A DNA stretch of 64,000 bases, taken from Amphibalanus amphitrite (Eukaryota; Arthropoda; Thecostraca; Balanomorpha; Balanidae). The notes beneath the pieces are model-generated. The model saw only the letters and a program-made list of their open reading frames with translations, was not told the DNA's origin and made no database searches. A program made the translations under genes and the position numbers. Where the stretch lies: contig NW_024881519.1 in the NCBI RefSeq assembly GCF_019059575.1, forward strand, positions 124,001-188,000. Reading direction: 5' to 3'. Shown here piece by piece: positions 43,257-54,769 of this stretch; the stretch's first letter is position 1; every line of letters starts with the position of its first letter.

Positions 43257-45532
43257 GGGTAGGGTGGGGTAATTTGAACATGTGGGGCATTTTTGTGGGG
43301 CAACATAGTGTGAAAAACACAAAATTACGGAAAATCCATAAGTGGCATGACAATAAGACCAATGAGGGAAATTATCGTAACTAAAAGGGCTATCATATGA
43401 ACGGGGTTTAAAGTTTCAGGGAATGAAGGTGTTGACGCACACTGTAAAAAATCAATTTCGCAAGTAAAAACGCCTAAAAACACGTCATTGCAACTTCATT
43501 GCAGCGCAAAATGTTGCATTGCTAGCGCCTAATACGCAACGGTTTTTGTTGTACAGTGACTTAATCAGTGCCTTCAATCCAAGAAATTGGCTTTTGAAAC
43601 CTGTTTTTAAATATGGCAAAATAACTTTTAGCGTGGGGTAATTTGAACACATGGTGTGTCAAAAGTGGAAATAGCCGCCCGGCTTTAGTTCGCCAGCCTT
43701 GTCAATAGATGGCAGTACCACAACATGGGCAGCGGATCGTGCAATTGACGTCAAATTTTCGTTATCTGCTAAGAATTGAATGGCGGATCTTTTCATGCAA
43801 GAATCATGTAAATCGGTCCACAACTTTTCTAGCAACAGAGATATGAAGTCAAACACCCTGCCAGAGCGGCGGCGCGCGGCCGGCGGCGGCCGTTACTCGC
43901 CGCCTGGGACACTGGCGGCGCTGAACGGTTCCGACTTGGCACTGCACTAAAACCTGTTAACTGCTTGGAATGGCTATTATAGCAAAATTTTCACTCAAGT
44001 GAGGGATAACCAAGGGCAGGAAGTATGTATGCTTGTGTGCGTACTGTGTAAGCTAAGAAACTGCATTAGCAGATACTCGCTAATATTAGATCCAGCCAAG
44101 TCCAAACGCATTCCAGGGGATGTGTTCCTGATGGGTCAACAATATTTATCGTTCGAGGGCGGATACAGTTTTAACAATACAAAAAATATTTTTGCACAAC
44201 TCTATTCCTTGAATAATTCTCTTCAACGCCTCATTCCTAGTTAAGCGAATTAGCCCACTCTGGTTGAATAAATAAGGCGATTTCGCCACAAGGTCGCGGA
44301 AAACCGACCGAAAACGGCCGCGCTCAGCGTTAATTTGGGCATGCAGACTCTTAAATACTCGCATTGGGCGGGTAGGGTTTCCCAGGTATTGGCTCCAAAA
44401 CACCGTATTCGGCTCCCGAATACGTCCAAGTGACCCGCCTCGTTCCTAGTTAAGCTCTAATTAGATCAAGTGACTCATAAGGAGCGAAAAAGCGACAAAA
44501 AGCATGAATTTCCCTATGGCGGCGGGCTGCCGGGTTGCCAGACGGCGCACCGGCTATTTCCACTTTTGACACACCATGATAGTGTGATAATTTCAATAAA
44601 GACATGGATAGCTCCGAAAAAAACAACGCTCCCAGTTTTTTTTTGCCAATGTTATCGACCCAAAGCAGTAACAGATTAGTGATGCCAGTTCTATAAAATT
44701 TACGTCTAATATCCGTCTAATGTCCGGCATTTTCGTTGATTTCCGTTCAAAAATGTTAAAGTCAGCCATTTGTCCAAATATGTCCGAAAATTACGCATTA
44801 ATCAACACTCAAAACTGTCATTTAAATTGCTTTTAATGCAACTTTACCAGCCGAAAAGTGTTCATTATATTGAGAGCATAACAAGCTTTCCATTCGCCAA
44901 TCAATGCTATGCAAAATTGCTTTATAAAAAGCGCTGAAATGTAGCAAGCCATCGTCCAATGTTGTCTAGTCTGTTACCTTTGTCCAACCAATTCCGAATT
45001 GGACATTGTACAAAATCAGAACTCCAAATGTCCAGGTTTCGATTGGCACCACTATAACAGATGCAGTAAGGTTGGGAGAGTTTTTATCGAACAAAAGTGA
45101 TAGACGTTCTGTTAATTGAAGAGAGGCGAATTCTGTCAACTGACCGGTGTGCAGCGTGCAGATATTGACACTCTGCAAGTGTTATTTTAGTTGTTGTGTT
45201 GATTTTTCAAGTGAAGGTATGTTTAGAATTGTTCTGACTATTTGTTTATGTGTCAAACAGCATCGGTGCTGGCGAGACTATCGTTTTTATGGCAGGTAAA
45301 GGCAGTATGTTCAAATTACCCCACGGTGGGGCAATTTGAACACACCGTGACTTGGTGGAGAAGTGAAGCTATGCTATTCAAGGTATGCTCGGCTCGTCCA
45401 AAAATGAGGCTTGCATGGTGAAAGCAAGTGACACTTGCGCTACTAAAGCAGTTTTTCTTCATCCGGGGTTGAGCTGGAATTTGGTACAACGGAGAAGACG
45501 TAAAAATATGTTCAAATTACCCCACACTACCC
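43257..45532. mobile_element. TA-flanked element with GGGTGGGGTAATTTGAACA ends
   Basis: TIRs GGGTAGGGTGGGGTAATTTG and, inverted, GGGTAGTGTGGGGTAATTTG, with TSD TA (43255-43256 and 45533-45534). Removal restores the LINE codons for THLVRVERAQHK. Copies of GTGGGGTAATTTGAACA also lie inside (about 43632 and a head-to-head pair at about 45308-45342). A second inverted pair, ATGGTGTGTCAAAAGTGGAA at 43649 and its complement ending at about 44579, marks a nested fold-back. A TA TSD suggests the Tc1/mariner group. No transposase. Confidence 0.65.
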
Positions 45533-45534
45533 TA

Positions 45535-45763
45535 CGCGTTGAGAGGGCTCAGCACAAGTTCCTGATCTGGCTAACTAACCACACGAACCCCCGCTGTCCG
45601 TCTCTCGAGTACAATCAGTTGCTAACTTTTTACGAAGTCCGGCCGCTGAGTGCTAGACGAGTTCAGTGTGATATGCTGTTTTTAGCGAAACTTTTTAGAG
45701 GACTCATCACATCATCTTACTTATTAGAATGTTTTAATGTGCATGTTCCACCAAGACACACTA
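45535..45763 (+). pseudogene. LINE RT C-terminal region, middle piece
   Basis: The frame reads RVERAQHKFLIWLTNHTN, LEYNQLLTFYEVRPLSARR and MLFLAKLFRGLI, the region after RT in the same LINE as 41080-43256. It is cut at TA 45762-45763 by the large fold-back and resumes at 51050. Confidence 0.75.
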
Positions 45764-46439
45764 CACACAAAGAAATATTGACACCGTTAGCGGTGTAATT
45801 GCATAGTACATATCTGAGCACTTGAGGAAGGTTAATTTAGTCCCTTTCCCGCTTAAATTACACGCATTAGCTTCTAAATGAACACCGAGAAGAAGGTAAT
45901 AGAACACTCTTAAGAGGGTTGGGTGTTTTACTACACCATGATATAACGTTAACGGTGTTAAATTACCCTGAAACTCTTTTTAGAAGTATGCTATTAGCCT
46001 TAAGTCACCCCATTTACGCGGTTAAAAAACACCCTGGAAGACCTTTTCCACAAATAGTACCTACAGAAAAATATTAACACCGAGCTGGTTTATTTAACAT
46101 CAAAGTATTTCATGAATATTGTACAGAGACTACAATTACGCCGAATGCACTATCTAAAGTGAGTGGTATTCTCAAAAGAATGATCGTACACTTCCATAAC
46201 ACATCCCTTCTTTTTTTATCGAAGTAATGAAGTTGGTTAGTTTATCAAACACCGTGGAGGTACAAAAAGTATATCTAGACTATTAAAAGATGGGATCAGT
46301 TTATGTACACCGAAAAAGTATTTAAACGACATCAAAGCGGTACATTTACACCTTGAGGCCTACAATTACCTTGTAAATACTTTTAAAAGACGCCCGTTGC
46401 TTCGTAAAGGTGTAAAATATCCGTAGAGGTGTTCTCAAA

Positions 46440-46768
46440 GTAGCTTACGGGGGTTTCCTTTCGCGCATGCGCAAAAGGTCGAATGCGCGTGAGCGTTCAC
46501 CGCCATTTTTATCAGTCTGGTCGGCTGAGGCGTGGAGCGCATTGGCAGTGCTCAGATCATAAAGAATCAGTGATGTTTAGCGAATTGTGCGGTGCATATT
46601 GTGGAGATTAAGTGGAGAATAGATGTGAAGTGGTGCAGGTTGCAGACTGCAGATACAGCAGTAACAGGATGACTGAGGAGGATTGAGGAAACGTGGAGGA
46701 GGGCTAGACTGTTTCGAAGCGTCCGGTTGCGGGAGCTTTTCCTGCATGCGCCTGTCGCGAAGGTAAGT
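46440..46768 (+). promoter_or_regulatory. promoter-like module with splice donor in fold-back arm
   Basis: GCGCATGCGC (46463-46472, NRF-1-like) and CGCCATTTTT (46501-46510, YY1-like) lie in a CpG-rich stretch. About 250 bases with no long ORF follow, then a consensus 5' splice site AAG|GTAAGTG (46763). The inverted arm repeats the NRF-1-like (50633-50642) and YY1-like (about 50595-50605) sites but lacks the donor. It could be a captured host promoter and first exon; function is inferred from motifs only. Confidence 0.45.
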
Positions 46769-46769
46769 G

Positions 46770-47976
46770 ATAACCCTACTCCGGGCGGACTCTGAAAGGT
46801 TCGGAATCGGGCCTTTTCGACCCCCTTCAGATCTCGAAAACTACGAATCGGAGCGACAAATGGTAAACGGCGTTTGATAGTTCGTTAAAAGGCCTACAAC
46901 TTTTATAATTTTTTTGGGGTCCGGTCAATATTGAGGTCACCAGAGGTCATAAAAAATAAATTGTTTGAAAAAGGTACTTGTGTAGTGTTGGTGTCGCGTC
47001 GCTGGCCGCGGCGGTGGCCAGCTGGTGCAGTCCACCGGCCGGCCGGCCGACCGGTGAACGGCCACCGCCTGAGGCCGCCCACTGGTCACGTGACCCGGCG
47101 GTCGGGCGGACGGGGTGCGCCGCGCGGCGGCGAGTAGAATGAGCGGGAGCGCGGAGTCGGACGAACGCGGTCTGCGGCCGGCTCGCTGCGTTGGCTCTTG
47201 GTTCTCTGTTTAGGGACTGTCTATTTGCTTTCGCTTATCTCATTCTCGTTATTGTACATATATCTTGGTCTAGGTTCTTGCTTTCTTTCCCGGTGAGCAC
47301 ACGCTACACTTGCATCATGCATGACCTTTAATAGGTCAACTTCAAAATTGGGCCTAAGAAGATCACGCTGGATACCAATCAACGCGCCATGACCAGACAA
47401 ACGGTTTGGTACATTTACAAGTCTTTAGCACCATCATATCGTGATTTATTAGCTAAATACCACTGATGACTTCACATGACCTCAGATGACCCTTCCCGGT
47501 ACCCCTGTCAGTAAAAGGCACCTGAGTCATTACAGATCAGATAATCTGTCATAGTCCCCAAATAATTGGATGGTTTTGACTCGTTTACTGGAAGCAGGAC
47601 GCATTTCAATATTTTCACATAGGCTTGTAATGTAAAGATCACGACTCTAACCTGACCTCAGGTCACAGATAGGTATACAAATTCTGATATATGCAAATTA
47701 CACATGGCTGGTAGATACTGTAATGAAGACCTGAAGAGAGGAAATCGCTTCGTGAAAAACTCTAGCTCTGACGTGATTGCAAACTTTTCTGAGGTGGGGT
47801 ATAAAACCCGCTCTGGTGACCTGACCTGACCTAAACCGGATTTTTTTTTGCTGAAATTTGCGTAATGAGTATTTAGGAAAAGTCGCAAGTATGAGCTGAA
47901 TATCTTGAGGCGTTTGGCAATGAAACAACAAAAACCTGAGGAAGGCCGAAAAGGCCCCCGCCCGAAATAGGCTTAA
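46770..47976 (+). mobile_element. TTAA-type element, E subfamily copy 2
   Basis: The left flank is ATAA (mutated TTAA, 46770-46773) and the right flank TTAA (47973-47976). Ends are CCCTACTCCGGGCGG and CCGCCCGAAATAGG, with hairpins GGGCCTTTTCGACCCCC and AAGGCCGAAAAGGCCCCC near the ends. A GC-rich block of about 200-300 bp near 46985-47280 is absent from the other copy (36805-37799) and may be a further insertion. Confidence 0.7.
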
Positions 47977-50900
47977 TACTTTACCTGTCAAGACTGTGTT
48001 TTTATTTTCGGAGGGTATGAAAGTAAATCGCGAATTAAGTATCGAATAACTGGTCGAAGTACCTAAATAGGGATTTCATGAAGGATGAGCGCAGGTCTTC
48101 TGGCTTGTTTCAGAGTCAGCCAAAGCTGTGGGACAGCTTCGTGGACTTTGCGCTGTAGTGATCACGGCCAGCCAAACAGTGGCGAACTCCAACGAGACGG
48201 TGTCGAAGTGATTGATACAGGACAATAATCCCATTAGGGACAATAATGCGGACGCACTTGGTTAGCGTTGTGTTTTTCTGTTGAAAAAGCAAACCTGAAT
48301 TTTCTGAAAACTTTCAAAAGCTGTGCCGCACTTCTTAAAGGCCGTTGTCATGATAACAAGATCTTTGTTTGCAGTAGTACCATGGTGATTTCCTGTTTCG
48401 TATAGGTTGGCTACACCAGTGCTGCAGTGCGAGTCATTATGCGCAGGAAATTGCTGTGGGATTAACGTGTTAGGGGATCACTAGACGCGTTTACATAGGG
48501 TTTGTTGCAAGCTTATATCTCCGTCCGTGATGTTGCAAAAGATGCCAATGGTGCTGAACAATTTACAAAATGATCCCCTCTAAATATTTGAAGACCACTG
48601 TATCGAAATTATCGCCAAATTAACGAGCTAGAGCCTCGTCAAATATGCTATGTAAACCGGGTTACTGAGACAGTAGAATTTGATTTGATTATGTATCGGG
48701 TGTTGGATGTTTCCACGTAATTGAGTGTGTTCCACGCGTTGCTGCTGCTTAAGTTTTTGGTGTACCCTTTGTTTAAGGCATTCGAATACACATGTTCTGT
48801 TCGTTCCACTTGTTATACGTTCTGTTCCAACCCCTATACAACAGGTGACAAATTGTTTTGTGTTTATTACCGGATGTCTTATTTTGCGAAATAATCAAAC
48901 CTTGAGCTTGTGCATCCCGAGATGCAAAAGTGCTAACTTAGCCGTAAATAGTGATTTTCGATTTTGTTATACTTGGTTTACGACACCAGTGTTTGAAACA
49001 CGCGAATAAACATGTCTTGTATTCGTTGAGGCACTTTGTTTGGATATTTGCAGGAAGCTACGGATGTTATGCATCCTGAAATATTAAGATTATAGTCAAC
49101 GGTATTATTCTAATATGCACGTGTTTATATAAGCCATATAGCTATAATATGGTTTATAAAAGTAAAAACGTTGTATTAATAGAATCGTAGAAGTATATTT
49201 TTAGTAGATGAAGAGTGTTTTCGTAGATATACCATGGGTGTAAAAAAACTCCTTCAACTGCTCAGATATGTACTATTTGTTGAAAAGGTCCTCTAGGGTG
49301 TTTTGTAACCCCGTAAGTGGGGTAACATTAGGCTAATAGCATACTTTTAAAAAGAGCTTCTGGGTAATTTAACATTGTTAACGTTATATCATGGTGTAGT
49401 AAAACACCCAACCCTCCTAACAGTGTTCTATTACCTTCTTCTTGGTGTTCATTTAGAAGCCAATGCGAGTAATTTAAGCGGGGAAGGGACCTTCCTCCTT
49501 CCTCAAGTGCACTCAGATATATGTACTGTGCAATTACACCGCTAACGGTGTTAATATTTTTTGTGTGTACATATCTGAGCAGTTGAAGGTTTTTTTACAC
49601 CCATGGTATATCTACGAAAACACTCTTAATCTACTAAAAATGTAGTTCTACGATTCTATTCATACAACGTTTTTACTTTTATAAACCATATTATAGGTAT
49701 TAAAACACGTGCATATTAAAATAATACCATTGGCTAATCTTAATATTTCAGGGTATATAACATACGACACGTAGCTTCCTGCAAATGTCCAAACAAAATG
49801 CCTCAACGAATACCAAACATGTTTATTCGGCGCATGTTTCGAACACTGGTGCCGTAAACCAAGTATAACGAAACCGAAAATCACCAGTTACGGCTAAGTT
49901 AGCACTTAAGCATCTCGCGATGACGATGCACAACCTCAAGGTTTGATTATTTCGCCAAAGAAGACATCCGCTGATAAACACAAAATAATTTGTCACCACT
50001 GTAGGAGTTGGAGCAAAACATAGAACAAGTGGCCCAGAACATGTGTATTCGAATGCCTTAAACAAAGAGTACACCAAAAACTTAGGCAGCAGCAACGCGT
50101 GAAACACATACAATGACGTGGAAACATCCAACACCCGATACATAATCAAATCAAATGCTACTGACTCAGTGATCCCCTAACTCGCTAATCCCACAGTAAT
50201 TTCCTGCGCATAATGACTCGCACTGCGGCACTGGTGTAGCCAGCCTATGCGAAACAGGAAATCACCATGGTGCTACTGTAAACAACGATCTTGTTATCAT
50301 GACAACGGCCTTTTAGAAGTGCGGCACAGCTTTTGAAAGTTTTCAGAAAATTCAGGTTTGCTTTTTCAACAGAAAAAGCACAACTCTAACCAAGTGCGTC
50401 CGCATTATTGTCCCTTGTGGGATTATTGTCCTGTATCAATCACTTCGACGCCGTCTCGTTGGAGTTCGCCACCATTCCACTTCTATTCTCCACTTAACCT
50501 CCACAATATGCACCGCACAATTCGATAAACACCACTGATTCTTCATGATCTGAGCACTGCCAATGCGCTCCACGCCTCAGCCGACCAGACTGAGAAAAAT
50601 GGCGGCGAACGCGGACGCGCATTCGTCCTTTTGCGCATGCGCGAAAGGAAACCCCCGTAAGCTACTTTGAGAACACCTCCACGGATATTTTACACGTTTA
50701 AGAAGTAACGGGCGTCTTTTAAAAGTATTTACAATGTAATTGTAGGCCACAAGGTGTAAACGTACCGCTTTGCTGTCGTTTTAATACCTTCTTCGGTGTA
50801 CATAAACTGATCCCATCTTTTTATAGTCTAGATATACTTTTTGTACCTCAACGGTGTTTGATAAACTAACCACCTTCATTTCTACTTAGATAAAAAAGAA

Positions 50901-51049
50901 GGGATGTGTTATGGAAGTGTACGACCATTCTTTTGAAAATACCACTCTTTCTAAATAGTGCATTCGTCGCAATTGTAGTCTCTGTACAATATTCATGAAA
51001 TACTTTGGTGTAAAATAAACCAGCTCGGTGTTAATATTTTTTGTGTGTA

Positions 51050-51246
51050 GAGCTGCATCTTTTACTCTGTTTAGCATGCCTCACAGTCGTGTAAATGCTA
51101 CACTGACTGGTCTTTTTGTACGTGTCCCGCGTGTCGTAAACGAACTTATCGCCTGGAATCCCTCAGTGGACATATTTACAGACCCAATGGGAAAGTTGAA
51201 GAGGGAAGCAGCAAAATTTTCGCCATCTTTGGAAGTCTGCACTTAG
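51050..51246 (+). pseudogene. LINE RT C-terminal end
   Basis: The frame RAASFTLFSMPHSRVNATLT, RVPRVVNELIAWNP and DIFTDPMGKLKREAAKF ends at TAG 51244-51246. It has the usual last block of Jockey/CR1-like ORF2 (shared by the LINE at 41080-43256). It is followed by a short 3' UTR and tandem CATACAAT-like tail. Confidence 0.75.
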
Positions 51247-51479
51247 CTTTAGCTTGTGTCACTTAGTATCTGTATCCATGTGTATCCTGTGATGACTGCG
51301 TATTCATGTCATTGTAGGTATTTATATGCATGCGCTGACTTCACCTGTCATTGGGTTTTTACCTGCTGGTGATTCATACATCATACAATCATACAAAAAA
51401 TGGCAGGGGCACTTACGCGCATGACTGGGGTATTTTCCATAACGCGAGTCCCCTCTTATCTCCGAAACTACGGGGCCGA

Positions 51480-52250
51480 TCGTCAAAATTCAAACGGTGT
51501 CTGATAGCACTGGAAAAACTGTCGAGCGAACCTTATTTTCATTGACCTCGAGGTCACCGATGACGTCACAGGTCAGGTCAAAGTAAAAGTTATCGGCATT
51601 TTTGCTTGTTTACAATTTAGGCTCTGGCCGCCGGCTGACAAGTCCGATCAGCTCATTTTTGGTTTATGCACTCCTTGATATATGCCTTAGATACCCTGAT
51701 TGTACCGAACTTTTACTTCGAATTTTTCAGGTCAAGGCCAGGTCATCCTAGGTCACGGAAATTGTATAGCATGTATCGGTCACGTGACGCATGTTTTATG
51801 GTCAATTTTACAAGTAGATTCCGAAAATGATTTCGTCTGTGTCATTTGAGGTCATTTTCAGCTGAATTTACCGGAGGTCAGGTCAATTTCAGGTCGGAAA
51901 AGGTCTAATTTTGAAGATGAAAATTTTCAACAAAAATGGTGCCTATCAGATGCAGTTTTAGTTCAGGAACACGATGGTGCCATTTATATTGCTGTACGAT
52001 GTTCGAATTTTCAACGGGACGGGCAGCCAATCTGTTCTACCACCCGAGAAAACGTTGTGTGCAAAATATTTTTGGAAAATATGGTTATTTAGAGGTAGCT
52101 CAACCAGGTCAAAGTTCGCATTTTTGTGTGAAAAACACAACTTTGCCGAAATTTTAATTTCCATGTGTATTTCTGATGTTCACAATGACATTGGACGTTG
52201 CCAAGACTTAATCGAAACGTTTCAGCACCCAAAGCTTAGATAGGTATATA
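51480..52250. mobile_element. TTAA-type element fragment, AGGTCA-rich
   Basis: GACCTCGAGGTCACCGATGA, ACAGGTCAGGTCAAAG, CTAGGTCACGGAAATTG and GTCACGTGACGCATGTTTTA match interiors of the F-type elements (10308-11542 and 54770-55958). Neither end is present. The short frames here are not genes. Confidence 0.5.
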
Positions 52251-52780
52251 GGTACATATGAGGTACATAATTCTTTTGAAGGTATGCATAACTTACTGCA
52301 TAACTCCATGAAAAGAGAAAGCAGTATCATCCGTAATCAGCCAACACTTGTACACATCATTCGTCGGCTAGTCTTGCCTACTTAGAAGTTACGATCGCCT
52401 TGCGTATGTCAGAATGCTTGCGTCTTTGCTCCTCGACGACCTACAAGAGGAGCTGCTGTTAGTCTTTATCCTTCGTGGGGGTCAGATCGATTTCCTGGCC
52501 ATCAACAAAATGCCTCGTTCCGCGAAGTCGTAGAGGCGTGAAGAGACCTCATGTAGCGCATGGCGGCGTTGTAGAATGGCTTGACCTCCCCAAGGCGACC
52601 TCCCTAAGAATCGGCTCCTTCAAGAGGGAGTCGGTGTCCATACCGAGGATGCTGAAGAGGCTTGTGAAGCCTGTTGTGATATGACGAAGTCTGCCGTGGA
52701 CTTGCTAGAGACTGAAGCTATAGTAGATTCAACGTGGGCTCGACGAGGGGGGGGGGGAGGGGTCATCGGCCCTCTCCTTC
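52251..52780. other. no clear gene; flank of transposase-like pseudogene
   Basis: Probably the downstream part of the minus-strand pseudogene at 52780-53700, but I could not follow a reading frame with recognisable motifs. A G-run lies at about 52748-52758. Confidence 0.35.
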
Positions 52781-53700
52781 TCTCGTAACGATGCAGCCAT
52801 CTCACGTTTAGTGGCAGCGATCGTTATCTCCTCCATTATAAGTTGAGGGCGACCAGCCTCTCATTTAGATACCAGAGATGACGGCTGAAGGCAATGGTTG
52901 TCGCCTTGGACACCAATTCGAACACCAATTCGTCCAATTCGTACTCCAGGAGGGACTTGAGGAAGTCGAGATCTTGCGCTGGTGCAGACGCCAGAAGCGG
53001 TGCATTGAATCGAGCCGAAAACTACATTGTTACCACATGGTCACGATTCGCTGGCGGCTGGAGGCTCTTCTTCTTAGTCGTAGTGAGCCGGGATTGTGCT
53101 CGAAAGAGGTAAAGCTTAATAGCGTAAATGGCATTGGTCAACCAGCACACACGGAGCATATCGGGGTGAGCGATCTTCATACCTCGTTTCGGAGCACCAC
53201 CGAGGACAGTGATGGCCAGCTCCAGCATCTCACGGTTGTCGCGTGAGTGCTGGCGGTCAAGGATACATGACCGAACTGTGCAAGAGCATCACGCGGGTCG
53301 TGGAGGTGGGACATGTCACAGTTTTTGAAGGTTTATGGCTTCGTTCCATCTAGACGCCCACTTTTTATGGAAGCGCTTAAACAAAACAACGTCCGGGCCG
53401 CTGAACGGGCCGAGGCAGGCTGAAAATGTCTTTATAGAACAAACTCGTAAATGTCGTGGCAAGTCAGGTGGAGCAACTCCTGCTCGAGCCGCTGCTTGAT
53501 GATCGTGCAGGCTCCTGCATTGAGGCCGGTGTTCGATGCACTTGTGTCAAAACTGAGCGCTTTCAATCAATCCTTCAAATCTCACTCATCGAGAAATTCT
53601 AGAACAGCGTTTGCTGCGGCCTGTCAATTTGAGCCTGGCCAGCGAAAAATGTTCTGAAATGGCTAAGCAAAACACTACTTATCTTTTTCACGTGCACGTC
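52780..53700 (-). pseudogene. decayed transposase-like gene of unnamed family
   Basis: Minus-strand translation across several frameshifts and stops gives ordered motifs: DTSASNTGLNAGACTIIKQR (near 53560), LHLTCHDIYEFVL, GPFSGPDVVLFKRFHKKW (near 53400), NREMLELAITVLGGAPKRGM (near 53230), IYAIKLYLFRAQ, then DLDFLKSLLEYELDELVFEL and SRHLWYLNERLVALNL (near 52870). This order (DTT..NTG..GAC, C+HH/C+D, GP..GP...LFKRF, LGG.P.RG, HLWYL) resembles a protein family I have seen unannotated in arthropod and cnidarian genomes, probably transposon-borne, but I cannot name it. A DDE/RNase H-like fold is a guess. The ends of the element were not found. Confidence 0.5.
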
Positions 53701-53776
53701 TTCTCCCTGACATCACGAAGACACGGAGACCTGCCCTGTGGCCGTACACTGGCAGTGTCCCCCTGCGCATCAGTAA

Positions 53777-53881
53777 CCGGGGATACATGAGCAGAGTAAA
53801 TGCGTATTACAAACGAATCACAATACTCGGCAAAGAAAAACCATTCCTGATACGCATTTATTTGCTCATGTAACCCCGGTA
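53777..53881. mobile_element. 105-bp miniature inverted-repeat element
   Basis: Ends C-GGGGATACATGAGCAGAG and its imperfect complement (TTTGCTCATGTAACCCCGG) with a 3-bp TSD TAA (53774-53776 and 53882-53884). A 3-bp TAA/TTA TSD is typical of PIF/Harbinger miniature elements; that assignment is inference. Confidence 0.55.
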
Positions 53882-53884
53882 AGT

Positions 53885-54769
53885 GCCAGCAGTCTCGTGA
53901 CCCTTCCCAACCATCGTAATACGAGATAAGAGCTGAAGTTGCACGCCTGGCAGCGGGCTACCGTCACCGAACAAAATAAGCTAAACTACGCTGAACGGCC
54001 ATTGGTTGAATCACGCATTGCGTCACAGCGCGTTTGCGGCGAGAAACACTGTGGTTATGAAACAAATAGGAAGGCATCTATCATTCATTTAAACGTGTTA
54101 CAGCTCAAATATGACAATGCTTGGAAACGCTAGTTTCCAAGCGAGCGCTAGTTTCTGCGAGCGCTAGTTTCTGCTGTATCGTCATTACTGCAACGGCAAC
54201 CGCAAGGCAGCCACGTCCAATGCGAGCCGCCCCGGTCCGGCATACGGCCTTGGGTGCGGCGGCTACTTCCCCGTCGGCTGAACGCATCCGACTGACCGGC
54301 CAAGATCACCGCTCCGTCCGCCGGGAGGGCGGAGCTTAATGGTCACGTGCCTGTGACGTAACGCCTACGTACGGATAGCCTCTACTCCACTGACGGATTT
54401 ACGGAGCTGATTTTAACATTACGAGGCAACGACAAGTACCCTAACAATTGATATTTTGTTAAGAGACCATATTAGCGAAAATTGGCGCTTGAGCTGAAAT
54501 GTGCTGTGCGAAAATTTGAAGCCAATTGGATGAATATTAAATAAATTATCGCCGAAAAACAGGGTCTCATGGGGTCTGAAATGCATGGTAGTCGCGTCGG
54601 TGGGCTTATCACACACAGGGGTGTCACATGCATAGACAGCCTCACAGCCCCTAAGCATTGCGTTTACCAATGTATCCCATCTTTGTATCTTTTATCCCCT
54701 ACCTGGCTCATAATCCCTCCTTAAGTATCCCATTCTATAAAAAAAACATTAACTACGACCATGTTCGCC
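53885..54769. other. no gene seen
   Basis: A small hairpin cluster occurs at 54119-54177, where GCTAGTTTC repeats with inverted GAAACTAGC-like parts. A GC-rich stretch follows (54190-54330) without a convincing ORF. Nothing else is recognised. Confidence 0.4.

Larger units (their letters stand above)
45764..51047. mobile_element. 5.3-kb TA-flanked fold-back with promoter-like arms
   Basis: TSD TA (45762-45763 and 51048-51049), with ends CACACAAAGAAATATT and AATATTTTTTGTGTG. Arms about 46064-49270 and 49563-51047 are inverted copies, the left one longer because of extra sequence (46640-48178), including a TTAA element. A roughly 300-bp head unit (ACACCGTTAGCGGTGTAATT) is present at 45764-46062 and, inverted, in the centre at 49275-49562. 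It is the family of the small palindrome at 22296-22631. The LINE frame rejoins across it (PRHT/RAASFTLF). Confidence 0.7.
41030..51400 (+). mobile_element. non-LTR retrotransposon split by two TA-flanked elements
   Basis: A 5'-truncated Jockey/CR1-like LINE. EN/RT parts lie at 41080-43256, 45533-45763 and 51050-51246. Between them are inserts at 43257-45532 and 45764-51047, both with TA TSDs and both removable without loss of reading frame. The 3' region ends in CATACATCATACAATCATAC-like repeats (about 51373-51395). The start near 41030 is approximate. Confidence 0.75.

Noticed and set aside
47000..47215. GC-rich block as a host CpG-island promoter
   Set aside because: It lies inside a TTAA element and could equally be LINE 5' leader; no start-site motif or conserved exon supports a promoter.
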